Below, in pieces: positions 39,601 to 58,942 of a DNA stretch of 64,000 nt. How positions within the stretch are numbered: the stretch's first letter is position 1; every line of letters begins with the position of its first letter. The position numbers and the translations under genes were made by a program. This stretch comes from Pelodera strongyloides. Taxonomy: Eukaryota; Nematoda; Chromadorea; Rhabditida; Rhabditidae. The stretch covers positions 60,350 to 124,349 of the forward strand of contig JAANDG010000442.1 of the NCBI GenBank assembly GCA_036852015.1, in the 5' to 3' direction. Below the pieces are notes generated by a model. It searched no databases. It was not told where the DNA came from and was given only the letters and a program-made list of their open reading frames with translations.

Positions 39601-40364
39601 TAAATATTGAGCTAATGCTAATTATTGAAATGAACTAGATGAAGCTAGTTATGATAATACAAAAATGCAAATATTCAGAATTGTTCTGTGTTTTCGACAA
39701 TTTATTTGTACTGCACTCCTAGAGACTTCTAGCTAGCTCTTAGAAATATATTTGAGTTTCTTACGATTAACTTTACTCTTTGCTACCTGTTTGTCCTTTG
39801 TCAATTTGGTCCCTGATCAGTTTGCTCCCCTAGCAGTTTGGTCCCATGTCAGTATGCTGCGTTTTGAAGCGTGGTATCTAAGGGTCACCTTTTGAGATGT
39901 GTTAATAGCAAATCCATATCATCAAGGAACAATTATATAGATATAACTAACAATGATATGAATCGATATTGGAGGTCATTCATTATGAGTACTCCTAAGT
40001 AAATCTGTAAAGATATGGTCTCTCATGTTTCTTTTTGGCCTTATTATTATCGTAGGCGTCTTTAAGGACAAGGACTTGTCCATATCCTTCTTAGATTTAC
40101 GGATTTGATGATTTTGAAAGTAATTTATCTCGCTCTATTCTACTAAACTCAGGGCTCCATAGTTGTTATGTAAAAATGTCGATTTTAGATTAGGTGACAT
40201 ATCCATGCCGTGATATGATGAAGAGGACAACACTGATAACACCAAGACTAATAAGAATTATAAAATTCCCAATTTTCTGGAACTTCATTTCTGTGGTTTT
40301 CTTGAAATTTTCTCTTATCCTGTCAGTGTTTATCTGTTTTAATATACTTGCATATACTTTGTTT

Positions 40365-40378
40365 TCAGATTTTATTAA
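40365..40378 (+). promoter_or_regulatory. Probable spliced-leader acceptor of the globin gene
   Basis: ACTTTGTTTTCAG ends at 40378. The following 67 bases contain no ATG before the globin start at 40446, so this fits a short trans-spliced leader exon. Confidence 0.5.
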
Positions 40379-40445
40379 TATTCTCATCGTCTGTATTCAA
40401 GAGAAGGAGAAGTAAAATAAAAAGAAAACAACGAATTTCTGTACA

Positions 40446-43400
40446 ATGGGACAGAAGTCTTCCTGCCAACAAGGAGGTTAGCGTTTACTTTTCGACTGAT
40501 ATTTTTGCGACTGATATTAAATTTACATATCTACTTTTTGTCCGAAGAATGTTTATTATTTATAAGGGTGTGTATGCCGGTGACTCATTTCTTCAAATTC
40601 CTTTATAATTTATTCGTAGAGTTGGGAGTAACCGAAAACCGCATCTGAGAAATTCATCATGTTTTTTACGGGTCTGACTCTTAAAGCGATATAAGATCCG
40701 GTTTTTGTAACGACTTCTTTACAACTGCATTTCCATATGCTGTATGCAAATTATTATAATCAGACTAAGAAATCGCGCAGTATCGCGCAGTTACTTGCAT
40801 ACACTAAATGGGAATACAGCGTTCAGCATAAGTTTCAAAAACCGGATGTCATACCGCTTTAACTGATTCATTCTATCAAAATACATCGTGAGTCTTTTAG
40901 GCATTCGGGTCCAGCAAGCGTGTCAGGAAAGCTGTCGTCCTACACAAGTTTCACAAACACCGCGTGGAACAATCGCGGATATATCAACATTGGCATTGAC
41001 CAATGAACCTCAAACTTTATCTTGTAAAGATAAACCGCTTCTCTCACCATATTTTAGGTGAGCCTTGCACTAGTTCAATGTTAGATGAAATGTAAGTCTT
41101 GAAGAAATGCAACCTCCACAATTCGTAAATTAATATCTCATTGTCAGAAGTTAGACGACGTGGAACATAAACGCACGACATTTTCGTTTTTAAAGTGTTA
41201 ACAGTCCCTTTTTAAACACATGCTGCCCGCTGTATTCCGATCTAGTGTGTGCAATAAGTTTAGCCTTTACGCTTGCCTACAGGATATGGGAATGTAGTTG
41301 TCTAACTTACCGACCGTTACACCGCTTTAAAAATCAGATCTATTTCAGAGAACTCGTGCTGGAATGCTTCTCGAAATCTAATGGAGAAGTGGCATCTCGG
41401 ATTCTACAAAGAGCCTGTCAACACAGGGAAGATGTTAAATTGTTCTTTACTTCAGCTGGACTTGAGGTTCGTTGATAATACTCTGTTTGATTTTTTTGTA
41501 ACTTAGAATATGCCCATAGTCGCCTAATGCTCTGGACCTCTGCGGAACAAGTCATACGCCTTGAGAACCCTCTGTTGAACCACCCTTGCATAAAGGAACA
41601 CGCTTGTAGCGCAAAAGATTTATTATTTATTAAAAAGGAACCACGATACGTCTTATGATCTATAATTTGACCTTTAATTTGTATTATGTACTATGATAAT
41701 TTAATTTCAGGTAAAAACCCAGGTGAGGGAAGTTTTGCAGAACTATTTGGAAGAGGTTATTGGAAACTTGGATGATACGGACATGGTGAGGGCTGACCTG
41801 TTTATTATAACTTTTCTCATAAAACCACTAAAGCCTAAACACTTTTCCTTCGGGTTACTTGAGAACTTCCCTGAGGCACCACCTAGTAGGTGCATGTGCA
41901 CTTTTGCCATATCCGCTCGGCATTTAAAGCTCGAAGCTACTCGCGGGACAGTTATTTGTGGGAAGACCAAAATTAGTAGTCTATATTTAAGCTGATGGCT
42001 TATTACGTACCTCATTGTCTAAATTCTAGGTGCGTAAGTTATCTCGCGACTATGGACGAGCCCACGTGACCCTCCGTCTTGTCGGATTCAAGCCAGATTT
42101 CTTTGCTGCTTTGGCTGATGCGATCACAACAGAATGTGTATTCCTTGGAGGAGATATGATCACTCAGACACCAACGAACACCTTTAAGGTGAGTTCTCTC
42201 TCTCACTGTCGCTGTTTCTCTCTCTCCTTATCTCTCCCTCTTTGTCACTCTCACTCACCCCCGCTCCCTATACAACGACCTATCTCTCTCTTTCTTTCCC
42301 TCCCTCTCCCTCCTTATCTATCTCAACCTCTCTCTCCATTCTTTCTACACCCTACAGCATGAACTATGTATAAAATAGAAGCACACCTCGAGCTATCGTA
42401 TATTTGGGCTACCGTAAATTTATATATTATTCAGGCGTGGACTCTACTCGTCGGTATGATGTTCTCTTCGGTCCGTGACGGATATTACCACGAATTGAGA
42501 AGACAAAGAAAGCAGACACCAGACAGTGGAATAGACCGGTCACAGACGCAGACACCAGTGACTCCACTGGGACGGATACGAGGAAGTGAGTTCAGGATGT
42601 GAATTAAAATTGTTTGTCTTTAAACCGCACCAGCGAGAGGCCCGCGGCCCGTGCGCCAGAGGTGCGTAAAGAGTGTACAGTTCCAGTTGGTGCAATCGTG
42701 TCATATTTCGGCGCGCAAACCTCGTCGCTTACAATCTTATCCTTTCATGAGTATGCCAGAGAGAGCTCACCCTTAAAATCCCTAAGTACGCACTTCTTTC
42801 AGATGAAAACTCTCTGTCGGTTGAATCAAATTCCAGTTCTGCTAATAATGAAGAAAGTCAGAATGGAGACAGGTTAGCTTTGATTTTTTGTTTTGCAAAA
42901 TTCAGTCAACTATGCTAATTCTAGTCATCCGTTTCCGACCTCTTAATTTGTAGTGTACAAAGCCACTGGCTGAACCTGTAGGCGGGCTCCTCGTAACTAT
43001 GACTATCATGGGTGGAATTTCTTACTATGAGCTATGAACTGTGGTACCTATGTTTAATTCACTCTGCATATAGTGTTAGCACCACCTGCAGCCACCAAGC
43101 TGCAATTTAGCTTCTTAGTTTAATAATTAATAATTCGTTTAATCAAACAAATGACTCCTTTCAGAAGTATCTCGCGCTCCTTCTCTCCTTCCCCTCAATG
43201 TTCTGCCCCTGTCTCACCACAGAACGAGAGTCCAGACAAGAGTAATGCGGGAAGTCATAGGAAGGGTTCTGCCTCTTCTCTACTTTCTGTCGGCACCGCA
43301 TTCCTTCGATCTTCGACTCCCCGATGTGTGACTCCGAGAGGTTCAGCATCATCGAAGGCTCAAGAGGCCAGGAAGGCCTACAGTGCTCGGTCTCAGACTG

Positions 43401-44314
43401 CTATCACACCAGGTATGCAGGTCTAGTCGCCAGTCATTCTCCGTTCTTCTTTCCCTCTCTTTGTCTTTTTCTGTTTTATCTCCCCTTCTTTCTATCCTCT
43501 AGTCATTCTCAATGTCTCTTTCAATCAATCTCTGTAATTTTGTCTTTATCTTCTCTTACGTCCCTCTCCTTTACAGAAGTTGAACATTCTATTTTCCAGC
43601 TCCATCCTGCGAAATCTTATCGGAAAATAGCAAAGGATTCTATCGAACCACACATCACTCACACGATCTTTCCCCTATGGTGACTTTTTATATGTAGTTG
43701 CAATTAGTTTAGCAAAACCCTGGGCGACGGTTAAACTGTCACCCAAAATATATCTAACTCTCACTCTGGGTCTCTGGGTGAGTGTTCGTTGGTGGATCCG
43801 GCTTTATCACACAATATTTGTTCAAATGAAGTACTCTTCACTTTTCATTTTTCAAGGGTAAGGTAAGACTCAAGGAAAAAAGACTATTGTTAACGAAATA
43901 TAGTTACAATTCAGCAGCCCAAACATCTTCCTCTAAGCGGTCGTTTTCAAAAGAACGTCTCCTTGGACGAAACGAAAAAGAAACGGTTGGAAGACATGTC
44001 GAAGAAGCACGCAACTTTGTGAGTTTTTATACTTTTTTGTAATAACTTAAAGCGAACTTAAAGTTACAAGTTACAATCACCTTCGGCTGGAGCACTGGTA
44101 ACACGTTAATTGTATGCACTTCATAAGGTCATTTTGTCTGGGATTTATGTCCTCCAGAGAACTGGTTGAAGTTTCCCCCTACATTGCCTTTTATATTGCG
44201 CTCTTCGTTTTATGTAAAAAGTACATGTTTAGATGTCGGAAGAAGAGTTCATCAGCTAGCAGTGTATTCGACCCAAACAGTGTTATTCATCGCTTCATGA
44301 ACGATCAATTATAA
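40446..44314 (+). CDS. Globin with N-terminal acylation motif and C-terminal hydrophobic segment
   Basis: Eleven exons: 40446-40476, 40901-41057, 41349-41466, 41711-41785, 42030-42188, 42435-42585, 42803-42872, 43165-43412, 43600-43679, 43915-44018, 44158-44314; 1350 bases, 449 residues, phases consistent. It starts MGQKSSC, the pattern of N-myristoylation (Gly2, Ser6) with a palmitoylatable Cys7. The globin fold spans roughly residues 50-200: a B-helix-like stretch ending KLFF, an E-helix region (VREVLQNYLEEVIGNLDD), the F-helix with proximal His139 in SRDYGRAHVTLRL, and the GH end AWTLLVGMMFSSVRDGYYHEL. The distal E7 residue cannot be assigned by eye. A long Ser/Thr/Pro-rich linker follows (about 205-395). 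Then comes a hydrophobic stretch SPYIAFYIALFVLC (404-417) flanked by Lys/Arg. Nematode globins are numerous and diverse; I recognise the family, not the subfamily. The globin exons are firm; exons 9-11 are less certain. Confidence 0.88.
40681..40862. repeat. Family B inverted-repeat element, copy 2
   Basis: Starts TTAAAGCGATATAAGATCCG and ends CCGGATGTCATACCGCTTTA, with the same ATCGCGCAGTATCGCGCAGT core as the copy upstream of dual oxidase. It lies in globin intron 1, ending about 40 bases before exon 2. Confidence 0.85.
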
Positions 44315-44496
44315 TAGTTATTCAAACAAAGAAGTCTCAAGAAATTTTTATTATAATTTACAGCTCCTGTGGTATTCATATGAATTTTTTTCTATCACCA
44401 TGCTAATTGTAAGTTTGAGGTGATATGTATATGTAGTATGATGTATGATAATGATTTCTGTCTGACCATAAGAATGGATAGTAACTCTGAGCTACC

Positions 44497-44680
44497 TTTA
44501 AAGCGAAATAGCGGCCGGTTTTTGAAACACATTGAGTAGACCAGCATTCTTATTCATCTTATGCAAATGAACATAAATTAGAATAAAACATCGAGTTAAA
44601 TTCGAGCAAATTAGCATAAATACGTAAGGATTCAGTTGTCCACGATGCGTTTCAAAAACCGGCCAGTATTTCGAATTAAA
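44497..44680. repeat. Family A inverted-repeat element, copy 5
   Basis: Starts TTTAAAGCGAAATAGCGGCC and ends CCGGCCAGTATTTCGAATTA. It lies just downstream of the globin stop and may be within its 3' UTR. Confidence 0.85.
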
Positions 44681-46801
44681 CCCAAATGAGCCATAGGACA
44701 AGGTGAATTGTACATGATCTGAGTATTTATCTTCTAATCATTACCTTCTATGGAACATTTCTTAGGGTTGGCACGTGCTATTGTGGCCTATGCATGAAAA
44801 ATGCATTTCCAGGTAATATATGCAAATTCATGTGCTCTTTTGTGCCCTTATGACACAGAATTGACAGAATGGCACTTCCCGCGAAACCACGTAACATGTC
44901 CATCTCTCATCAATTCTCATTCCCAATATCAATAGTCTTTCCCTTTATTTATCACTACTACTCAAAACATATCCATTATATTTTTTCTTTATTATAATTA
45001 TAAGTGCACTTATTTATTCTCTTTGTTTTTGTTTTTGTTTTATTTATATTTATAATAATTATTTTACACATGTATTGTGCCATACGACTTTGCTGTGAAA
45101 GCTACAAGACCCTTGAAAAATACAATCGTTTTATGCAGCCTAATATACGTATGTATTATCTGTAATGGGTTTCGTCCGCCTTATATTTTTTTCATTACTG
45201 TTTCGGTCCGTGCGTTTGAACTCAATAAAGATTTTTTTTAATCGGTGTACTCGAATAATAGTATCTGTACATACATACGTAATGTACAACAATGTAAGCT
45301 GCGTTCTCTAGCCCGTTGCGACCGACAAGTAGTTTGGACGTTAGGCTTCTATTGCTTATAGGCCAGGTGACGATATAATGAACCAAGCCCCGCTGTACGT
45401 ATTCAGTACTACTACCAGCATTGGCGGTATGATATGCTAATGCTATTGTAGGAACCAGGTAGCTAAGATGGAGCTGGTTTACAAATTTACAGTACTAGAA
45501 ATGCTGAAACTCTCAAAAGTCAACAATCACTAAACGTCTGCTAACAAATGGAACAGAGAATAAAAAATAGGTATTGACTAATTTGGTTACGAATTATCAC
45601 ACCCCAAACAATGTCTCGATTTAAATGCAACTCACAATTTATCGTGAGAGAGAGGGGGAAGAGAGACAGAGAGGGAAAGCGAGAGGTAGTGGGAGAGAGA
45701 GAAGAAGAGAGAAAGAGAGAAATAGGCTTTTCATGCTTATTGCCAGTTCTCAAGTTTTCCCGTTAGTCTTTCTTATTAGTCGATTGCTGCGTTCGAATGG
45801 CATCTCTGTTCCAATTGCTATCCTTGATTATCATCATGTTTATACATTGAAATGAAATTTTGTCGGCAAATCCTTGCAAAATTTTTTTCTGAATCTGTAT
45901 TCAGAAATTTGATTTATTGTGGCGTATGGCATGTCGTTTTAATGATGCACAACTGTATTTCCATGTATATTTTATACGCAAATTGTCTGAACCGGAAGGG
46001 CACAGGAAAAAAAATGAATTTGCATATAATTCATGGTAATGCAGTGGTCCATGCATTTCAAAACCACGTGTTGTACCTCTTTATAGTTTCAGATTCAGAT
46101 ACAACTCCAAATTCCCGTGTGTGTCATACAAATCTGGTATATCTGTGTATGTATCTGCACTAACATAATAATAGGTAGTACATAAAGTAATTCCAAAAAT
46201 GTCTAGTTTTCATGTTTTGGCAGCGCAATCCCGAGAACGAGGGATGCTTATTTCCCTACACAAAATCCAGTCCTGCATCATCATTTTACTTTTCCTCTTT
46301 GACTTTTTATTCGAGCTATTTTGATTTTGACACACACAAGTTCAGCTTCCCTTCAGGATTATTCCGGTATTTGATTTGTTTTCTAAACAAACCACATTAT
46401 CAATATTTTTTCATATAATAAACAAACTTTTTCCGCAGTTACGGCCAGTAATTTACCTTTTTTTTTACGGGAGAACAAACATTTCACTCTGATTTCACCT
46501 ATGTACATAGTTAAAGTTGCTACGGTTCTAAAAATCTAGCGAAGTTGAAGGAGCTTATGAAAAAAAAGTGATACCGATGCTTATGAAATGCACAGTAGAA
46601 TTTGGTATCAGTGCCAGTCAAAGGTACGTTACTCTTTACTGTATATCCATTAGAACATATTCAATATACGATCCTCCGCCCTATCTCTATCTTCATTTCC
46701 TCATACAAATGTGAACCTTGATTTGAAAGACATCATTTCGAAAATATCATTCTCGATAAGTTCCAGCACAGACTGCTTCTGCCCAAGGGCAAACAGGAGC
46801 T

Positions 46802-46805
<4 letters not shown>

Positions 46806-46860
<55 letters not shown>
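46806..46860. repeat. (GA)n microsatellite
   Basis: About 27 uninterrupted GA units, the purest GA tract in the window, followed by imperfect GA to 46975. Confidence 0.95.
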
Positions 46861-46863
<3 letters not shown>

Positions 46864-47551
46864 GAGGGAGAAAGATCGAGAGAGAATGAGAGAGGTAGAG
46901 ATCGTCAAGAGAATAGAGAGAGAGAGACAGAGAGAGAGAAAGAAAGAAAGAGAATAGAGAGATAATAAGGAGGACTGGAAGTCTCGTCCTTGGCAGAGAA
47001 GGTTTCCTTCGAGTTGGCATGTCTGCATACCTGCCATTAATGTCGAACCTGATGCCATTCACTACAGCAGACTCTCACTCGAGACTAGCTCTCATAGAGT
47101 ATTACGAGGGAAAGGGAGAGAGATAGAGAGAGAGAGAGAGAAAGACAGAAACAGAAAGAAAGAAACAGAGGGAGAGAAATAGAGAGGGACACAAAAGGCT
47201 GAAAAGTGTGAGGAAGAGATAAAGAGAGATCCAGTTCTAGTTTTGGCACTCGTGCTGCCACAGGCAAGCAAGCCCACCGACAAATCTTTCGTAGTGAGAT
47301 ACTTTGCAGTACTCGACAATTTTTATTTTGGAATATCTTGTAGCTATTGTTAAGCTGCTCCTTACCTTAGTGTGCCACGCTGTTTATCTTATGCTTTTCC
47401 TTCGCAAATGCTACATGATGTTGTAAAACTGTCGTTCGTTAGCTTCTCCTTATCCCCATATTGTGTTTTCTTACAACGAAAGGGTGTTTATTCTTTGACC
47501 ATTTTATTATTTGACGTGCTTATTTTGTCCCGAATTCTCAGTGTCAACCCA

Positions 47552-47737
47552 ATGAAAACACAAATGAGAGCGCAACTTTCACTTTTCCGTCCGGCGCGTG
47601 AACCCGGCGGTTCTGTGGGGATCATCCCGAAAAGGCATCCCGCAAACCACGAATTAGAGATATACGGGCGAGAATTCCCACACTTTTCCGTTTTTCCCAC
47701 GCTAGCCGGAAGGATATTCAAAGATATGGCATTGCAG
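47552..47737 (+). CDS. Possible alternative first exon of the astacin gene
   Basis: An ATG after CCCGAATTCTCAG opens 62 codons (MKTQMRAQLSLFRPAREPGG...) ending at a GT donor in phase 0. That joins in frame to the acceptor at 51968/51969 upstream of the astacin ATG. The base composition is more balanced than the surroundings. Against it: 4.2 kb intron, no recognisable domain, and the resulting protein would have its signal peptide internal. It may instead be an unrelated exon or chance. Confidence 0.25.
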
Positions 47738-50700
47738 GTATAGGCGATAGATAAGTCCCATGAAAGAACATACGTAAGTTAAGGCCTAAATATATAAGAC
47801 TATAATGACAGAGTGCCTAGCTAGCAGCATGTAAATATATCCCTGGTACAACCGTCTCTACTACTAATATTGGTACTATGAATAGTCTCCACTGCTAAAT
47901 TTGGTATTGTATTTTCTTGGCGCTTATGTCTCTGGTATTATGGCTCTAGTCACTACCAGTTTGCAAGGAAAATTGCAGGCGTGCGTGATACTGCATTTTG
48001 CCTCCTTTCACACCTACCACTATATCATCTATAGGAAGTAGCATGGTAGCATCAATAGGAAATGATTCTCTCGCTGTATGCATGTGTGTGCGGTGGGATT
48101 GTATACATCTTTGACTTGGAGAGTTTTTGGTGTGGGAACCGGTCTATCTCAGTGCCGTGGGGGCTCAGTCTCTTTTGATGTGACAAACTATGATCAGCGG
48201 CATACCGCTAGCACACATATGCATGATGGCATTGTGTAGATTATAGAGAAGAAGCCAGGAAGACACCCCTTTCCCTCAGTCAAACGAAAGAGAAAATGAT
48301 CTACACACTAGACGCAATTTGTATGCAATCTCACTCTTATTTTTATGCAATGCTAGGATTGGAGCATCCTTGACTCGAAGAAAGGTCCAACCGTCCAACC
48401 ACTGCGTAGACTTGAAGATTATATTGTAATAATGTATAGTTTTGAATCAACTTTAATAGGAAATTTATATCATAAATTCCTCTGCCTCAGTGTTGCTTAT
48501 ACATACGAGAATTTACGAGAACGAGAACGAGAATACGAGAATTTGACCTTGACGCAGGATAAGAAGGACCTACCGATAATTAATTTATGCAATCAAGCTC
48601 TTTATCACTTTAATTTTTAATTAAATTATAATTTTCACGGGTGTTCCTTTACTTATGAAACAGTTGCAAAAACGACCCTTTTGGTTCAAGAATTCCTTCT
48701 GGCGAGATTCTGAATATTCTATTCCGAATTTTCCTGTACAGGACCAGTTTTCCACGCTGAATCCAATGGTGTGACTCATTTGAAGCGTTTCGGTCATTTT
48801 TGGCCCGAAAACGAAATTTTTTGGGTGTTCTTATACTTATGAAACGCACTGTAGTTCCATTTGTTAATTTTCTCTCTTTATTTGCACACACATTTTATCT
48901 GCGTTTTATGTATTTGTCTCAAACGATGACAAAAAATGCGCGACAAAAAATTGCGCCTAGTGTCACTGTAAACCACAGCTAATACCCTCTCACTTTCTGG
49001 TTCTATACTGCTTCTCTCGTCTATCTATGGTCATACTTGGCTCTCTCTTTCTCTCTCGCTCGCTAGCTCACCTTAACTTTACGATCAAAAACGTAAAAAT
49101 TGGTGTGCAAGCGTCAACATTACGGCGCGCATGCGGCATGGAAAAACGTCGCACGCCGTTGGGTTCCTTTCGTCAGTGCGCTATTGGTTGATGCTTCGAA
49201 GGCAAAACCTAATTTCGGGAAAGGACAATGAACGTGCAACTTGACCTCAAGGCAGACATTGTAACGACGACAGGTTCTCAAAAGAAACTGAAACTTATAA
49301 AAATGTATTAGACCATATTCCTTAGTTAGTGTCTTGAGTACAGTACTGAGCAGGCTGTGCTGCAATCACGAAACCACGAACTATTTATCATTAAAATGCA
49401 TAATACTATATTGTTTTAACTACTGCGAATGATCACATAACCAGAAATGAATATAAATTTCAAAATTTCAAACTATATAACCATTTTTCAACTAATAACA
49501 AGACATAATCCATGGACCATGGACATGACATGGTTATTATCGAACAAACATTTATGTTTTTTTTTTCGTGAAAAGCGAATGTGAAAGCACTAAAATGTTC
49601 TCTTTCTGATCCCACACTTCGTCTTATCAGTCCCGCAGTCTCTACGCTTTTCTCCTCATCATAAATCAGTCTCAAATCCCAGCTTCTCTCCTCAGGCACG
49701 CTATTTTCATGCCTTTCACCCTCTCGGATCTCGTGGATTGCCTCGCTCTCTCTCTCGCTCTCCCTATCTGTCTATATCTCTCCATCTGTCTATCTTTCTC
49801 TCGCCGTCGGGCACTTGTATTTCTATTCAAATTTGCCCATTGTCTTGGCTTGAGCCGTCAAACCTTTATTTAGATGTGTGTGACGAACAAAATAGAAGAA
49901 GAAGAAGAAGACTTCTAGCACAAACAATCCACGGACAAACAATTTGCATACACTGTCTCGATCTCCCTCTCTCTCTCTTTTTCTCTCCCTTACTCTCTCT
50001 CCCCACTCTGTCTCCTTTATCTCCTTCTCTGTCTATGTTTTTTTTTCGCGTTCTACTTCTCTCTCTCTCTCTCTTCTCTCTCTCTCATCTTCACACCTCA
50101 GCTACACTTATCCGCCCCTCCATGGTCACCTTACCATCCGCTACCGCATCCGCGGCACCATTTGTCTCATTATTCGTGTAACTTGTCTGTGTTGGATTGT
50201 CCAGAAATTAAATTGCCATTGTACGTGGTTCGTGAAACGAATAGTGACGACTGTACTCGTCCTATTCACCACTTGCCCGTATCTAACGAGTTATGAAAAT
50301 TACGTGCCGTGAATTAACACATAGGTCCCTTTAAACTTTAAACTTTATAAATTACAGCATAATATCGTAATAACTAAACGCAATATATCACGTGCATTGT
50401 CATTGTTAGTGACTAACCAACTTTTATTAGCTAGCAGATGACAATCTGTGAAGTTTTGTTTGTTCTATTGTTCATAAAGGTTTCGCACCGCGTTCTCCCT
50501 CTTTTTGTAAACTTTCAGTTTCAATTCTAAACATAAACTTGTGCATGAAAGAATATTTAAAGAAGTTTATCATTCCTATTGTTCACTTCATTTTTATTAT
50601 ACGTATGTCCAAACTATGGAACGAAATCACTTCTTTGAACCTCTAGCAAAGGTTCACAACAGTGATAGCAAACTCCGATCCCCGTGTTGCATAGCTGACA

Positions 50701-51406
50701 ATGAGCGTCATGTGCAGTGTGTAGTTGCATTCCTATAGATCGAATGGTTGTAGTTTATAGTTATTATATTATACATTATCATACTAATATTGTCCAATAT
50801 CTTATTAAAATTTTTTATTAGAAGAGCTTACTTTTTGTGTGTGAACGAAACGTGGTTCTACATTTCAGGCGTTTGGTAAAGTAGTCCGTTTTCGTAATTC
50901 TCCAAAATAAACGGAGTTGAATCTTATTACATGAACTTTGGAAGATACGTTGCGGAGGTTTCTATAACCTTTGAAGTAAAGAAGTTGAAGTAAACTAGTA
51001 AACTACGAAATGGGAAGTCTCCTCAGGCAGCGATTGCCGTCTGATTGTTCAATATGTACCATAATAGGTTCCACCTTCGATAAACTGCCCAAATACAATC
51101 ACCCCACTCTCCCTTGGTTAGCCTTTATCCCACATCCTAAGCCGACTCGCAACTGGTTGAACATGTCTCAGTTGTTGCAACTAACAATAAGCAGATGAAT
51201 GTGTGCAAATGAACTGGTCGAAAAGCGTTCCTCTTTAATATATATTATATCCTTCTTAATTATAATAATTAATGATAAATAGTTTATTATTGATAATTAG
51301 TGATAGTAATAGTGATACTTAATAAATTCATAAATAAGTAAATTATTACAATTTATGTTTATGTTGAAAATGTATGTAATCATTCAACAAGAACATCAAG
51401 AACAAG

Positions 51407-51411
51407 AAAAA

Positions 51412-51452
<41 letters not shown>
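51407..51452. repeat. A9/T37 homopolymer snapback
   Basis: Nine A followed directly by 37 T. The exact length is prone to sequencing error. Confidence 0.9.
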
Positions 51453-51453
<1 letters not shown>

Positions 51454-51980
51454 GCGTTTTTTGGAAACTTTTTTGAAGTAACGGAAAAGTTCGTTGGTGA
51501 CTATTAGTCATAGGAATTCTACGGTTTTTTTGCCACAAGCTGTGCAACATCCGCTAATATAAGACATTTTGAATAAACACATCTGCATATTGGCTTTGAT
51601 GGTGAATCGTTAACACATGTGAAGTAAAATAGAAAAGAACTGACATATGTCCTGAAGTACTTTAGCTTTAGTTCCCCCTTCTACTTCCCACCAAATATAC
51701 GTACCGTATACCCTTCTTCCTTATTATCTATTACTATGCTAAGTCTGAAGATAACATGCAGATTATCCAGACTACGTTAGCTATTAATGACATAACATTT
51801 TTGCGAGCTACGGAACTAGCTTTCCATAGTCATAGTTGTCACTAGCTAATTCTGTAAAGTTTTGACAGAAAATGTGTAATGCCTTCTGCAGAATATAGCA
51901 CGAAGTAATGTTGTGTCGATGTTAAAAGTGTAATTGTGAACTTGCTAAATAATACAAAATATTTCCAGGCTGGAGGTCCC

Positions 51981-58185
<6,205 letters not shown>

Positions 58186-58772
58186 TTTCTTCGTAGGATT
58201 TTATGCTGATAATTGATATGTTGCGAGTGCTCCTTACAAATTAACAAGCCTGATACAAGCCCATAAAGCTGTAATATTAGCACATGATTTGATGCAGTAT
58301 AATAGCCAGTATTTGAGACGGATTTTGAATAACTGATGCATCATATGCAAATGAATATGATTAGGCTAAATCATCGCGCAACATCACGCAGTATTTGCAT
58401 ATAATACACGGGAATACAGTACACGTTTCAAAACCGGTTGGCATGCCGCTTTAAAACTCCCTATAAGGAATGGGCACAAGGGCTTCGTTCCTGACCTTTC
58501 AATCCCTGACAAAAATCAATCAATATTATTAACGATAAAGACTAATGTGTGGGGCCAATTTTCCCAGTGTTTGCTTTCTTGTGCGGGTACTTTTTAAACG
58601 TTTATATGTAATATGTTTCTTTATCAAATTGAGTTAGTTTAATTTAGCATCACCTAGCTTTTATTTAGTAGGTTTGTAGGTTCTATTCTATTTGTACATA
58701 TTTCTACATGTGTTGGGATGTATCGAACATTTCGAGTTTTGGCAAAACTAAAGTGACGTAAGCATAAGCTTC

Positions 58773-58942
58773 TTAAAGAAGTATTGTGCCTACTTTGGGA
58801 AATTTGCATACGATACAAGTATCCTATGTAGCCTAGTTAATTTGGCGCCGCAAGCTTCAGACTGGCACCAAAAATTTGAATAGGATACATAGGAAATTCA
58901 TATCATACGCAATTTCCGAAAGTAGGTACTATACGGCTTTAA
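58773..58942. repeat. Family C inverted-repeat element, copy 3
   Basis: Starts TTAAAGAAGTATTGTGCCTA and ends TAGGTACTATACGGCTTTAA. Its centre carries GGCGCCGCAAGCTTCAGACT. Confidence 0.8.

Larger units (their letters stand above)
28261..40378. other. 12-kb region without a supported gene
   Basis: It follows the dual oxidase stop; the first part is its 3' UTR. No pair of splice-compatible exons with family resemblance was found on either strand. It holds a tRNA-like element (32190-32258), a TTAA foldback (30293-30735), family A copies (32310, 33734), a short family B hairpin (37264-37368), copies of the CTCTGCGGAAC repeat (32955-33062), GA/CT tracts (30950-31085, 35345-35440, 36480-36650) and tandem TTTCCAG (34865-34930). 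A segment at 36104-36214 opens after TTTACAG with coding-like character but stands alone. A lowly spliced or fast-evolving gene could be missed. Confidence 0.5.
44315..51980. other. Region between globin and astacin genes
   Basis: It contains the globin 3' UTR (an AATAAA at about 45223), a family A element, large GA tracts (46806-46975, 47107-47200), CT tracts (49740-50095) and an A9/T37 run (51407-51452). One exon-like segment is listed separately (47552-47737). Other open stretches (46212-46370, 49460-49740 minus, 50541-50738) have no supporting partner exons and are not called. Confidence 0.5.

Noticed and set aside
46212..46370. Exon-like RNPENEGCLFPYTKSS... after TTTTGGCAG
   Set aside because: No compatible donor with a partner exon and no family resemblance.
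49460..49745. Minus-strand frame GERHENSVPEERSWDLRLIYDEE...
   Set aside because: Partly driven by adjoining GA repeat; no acceptor or donor pair and no partner exon found.
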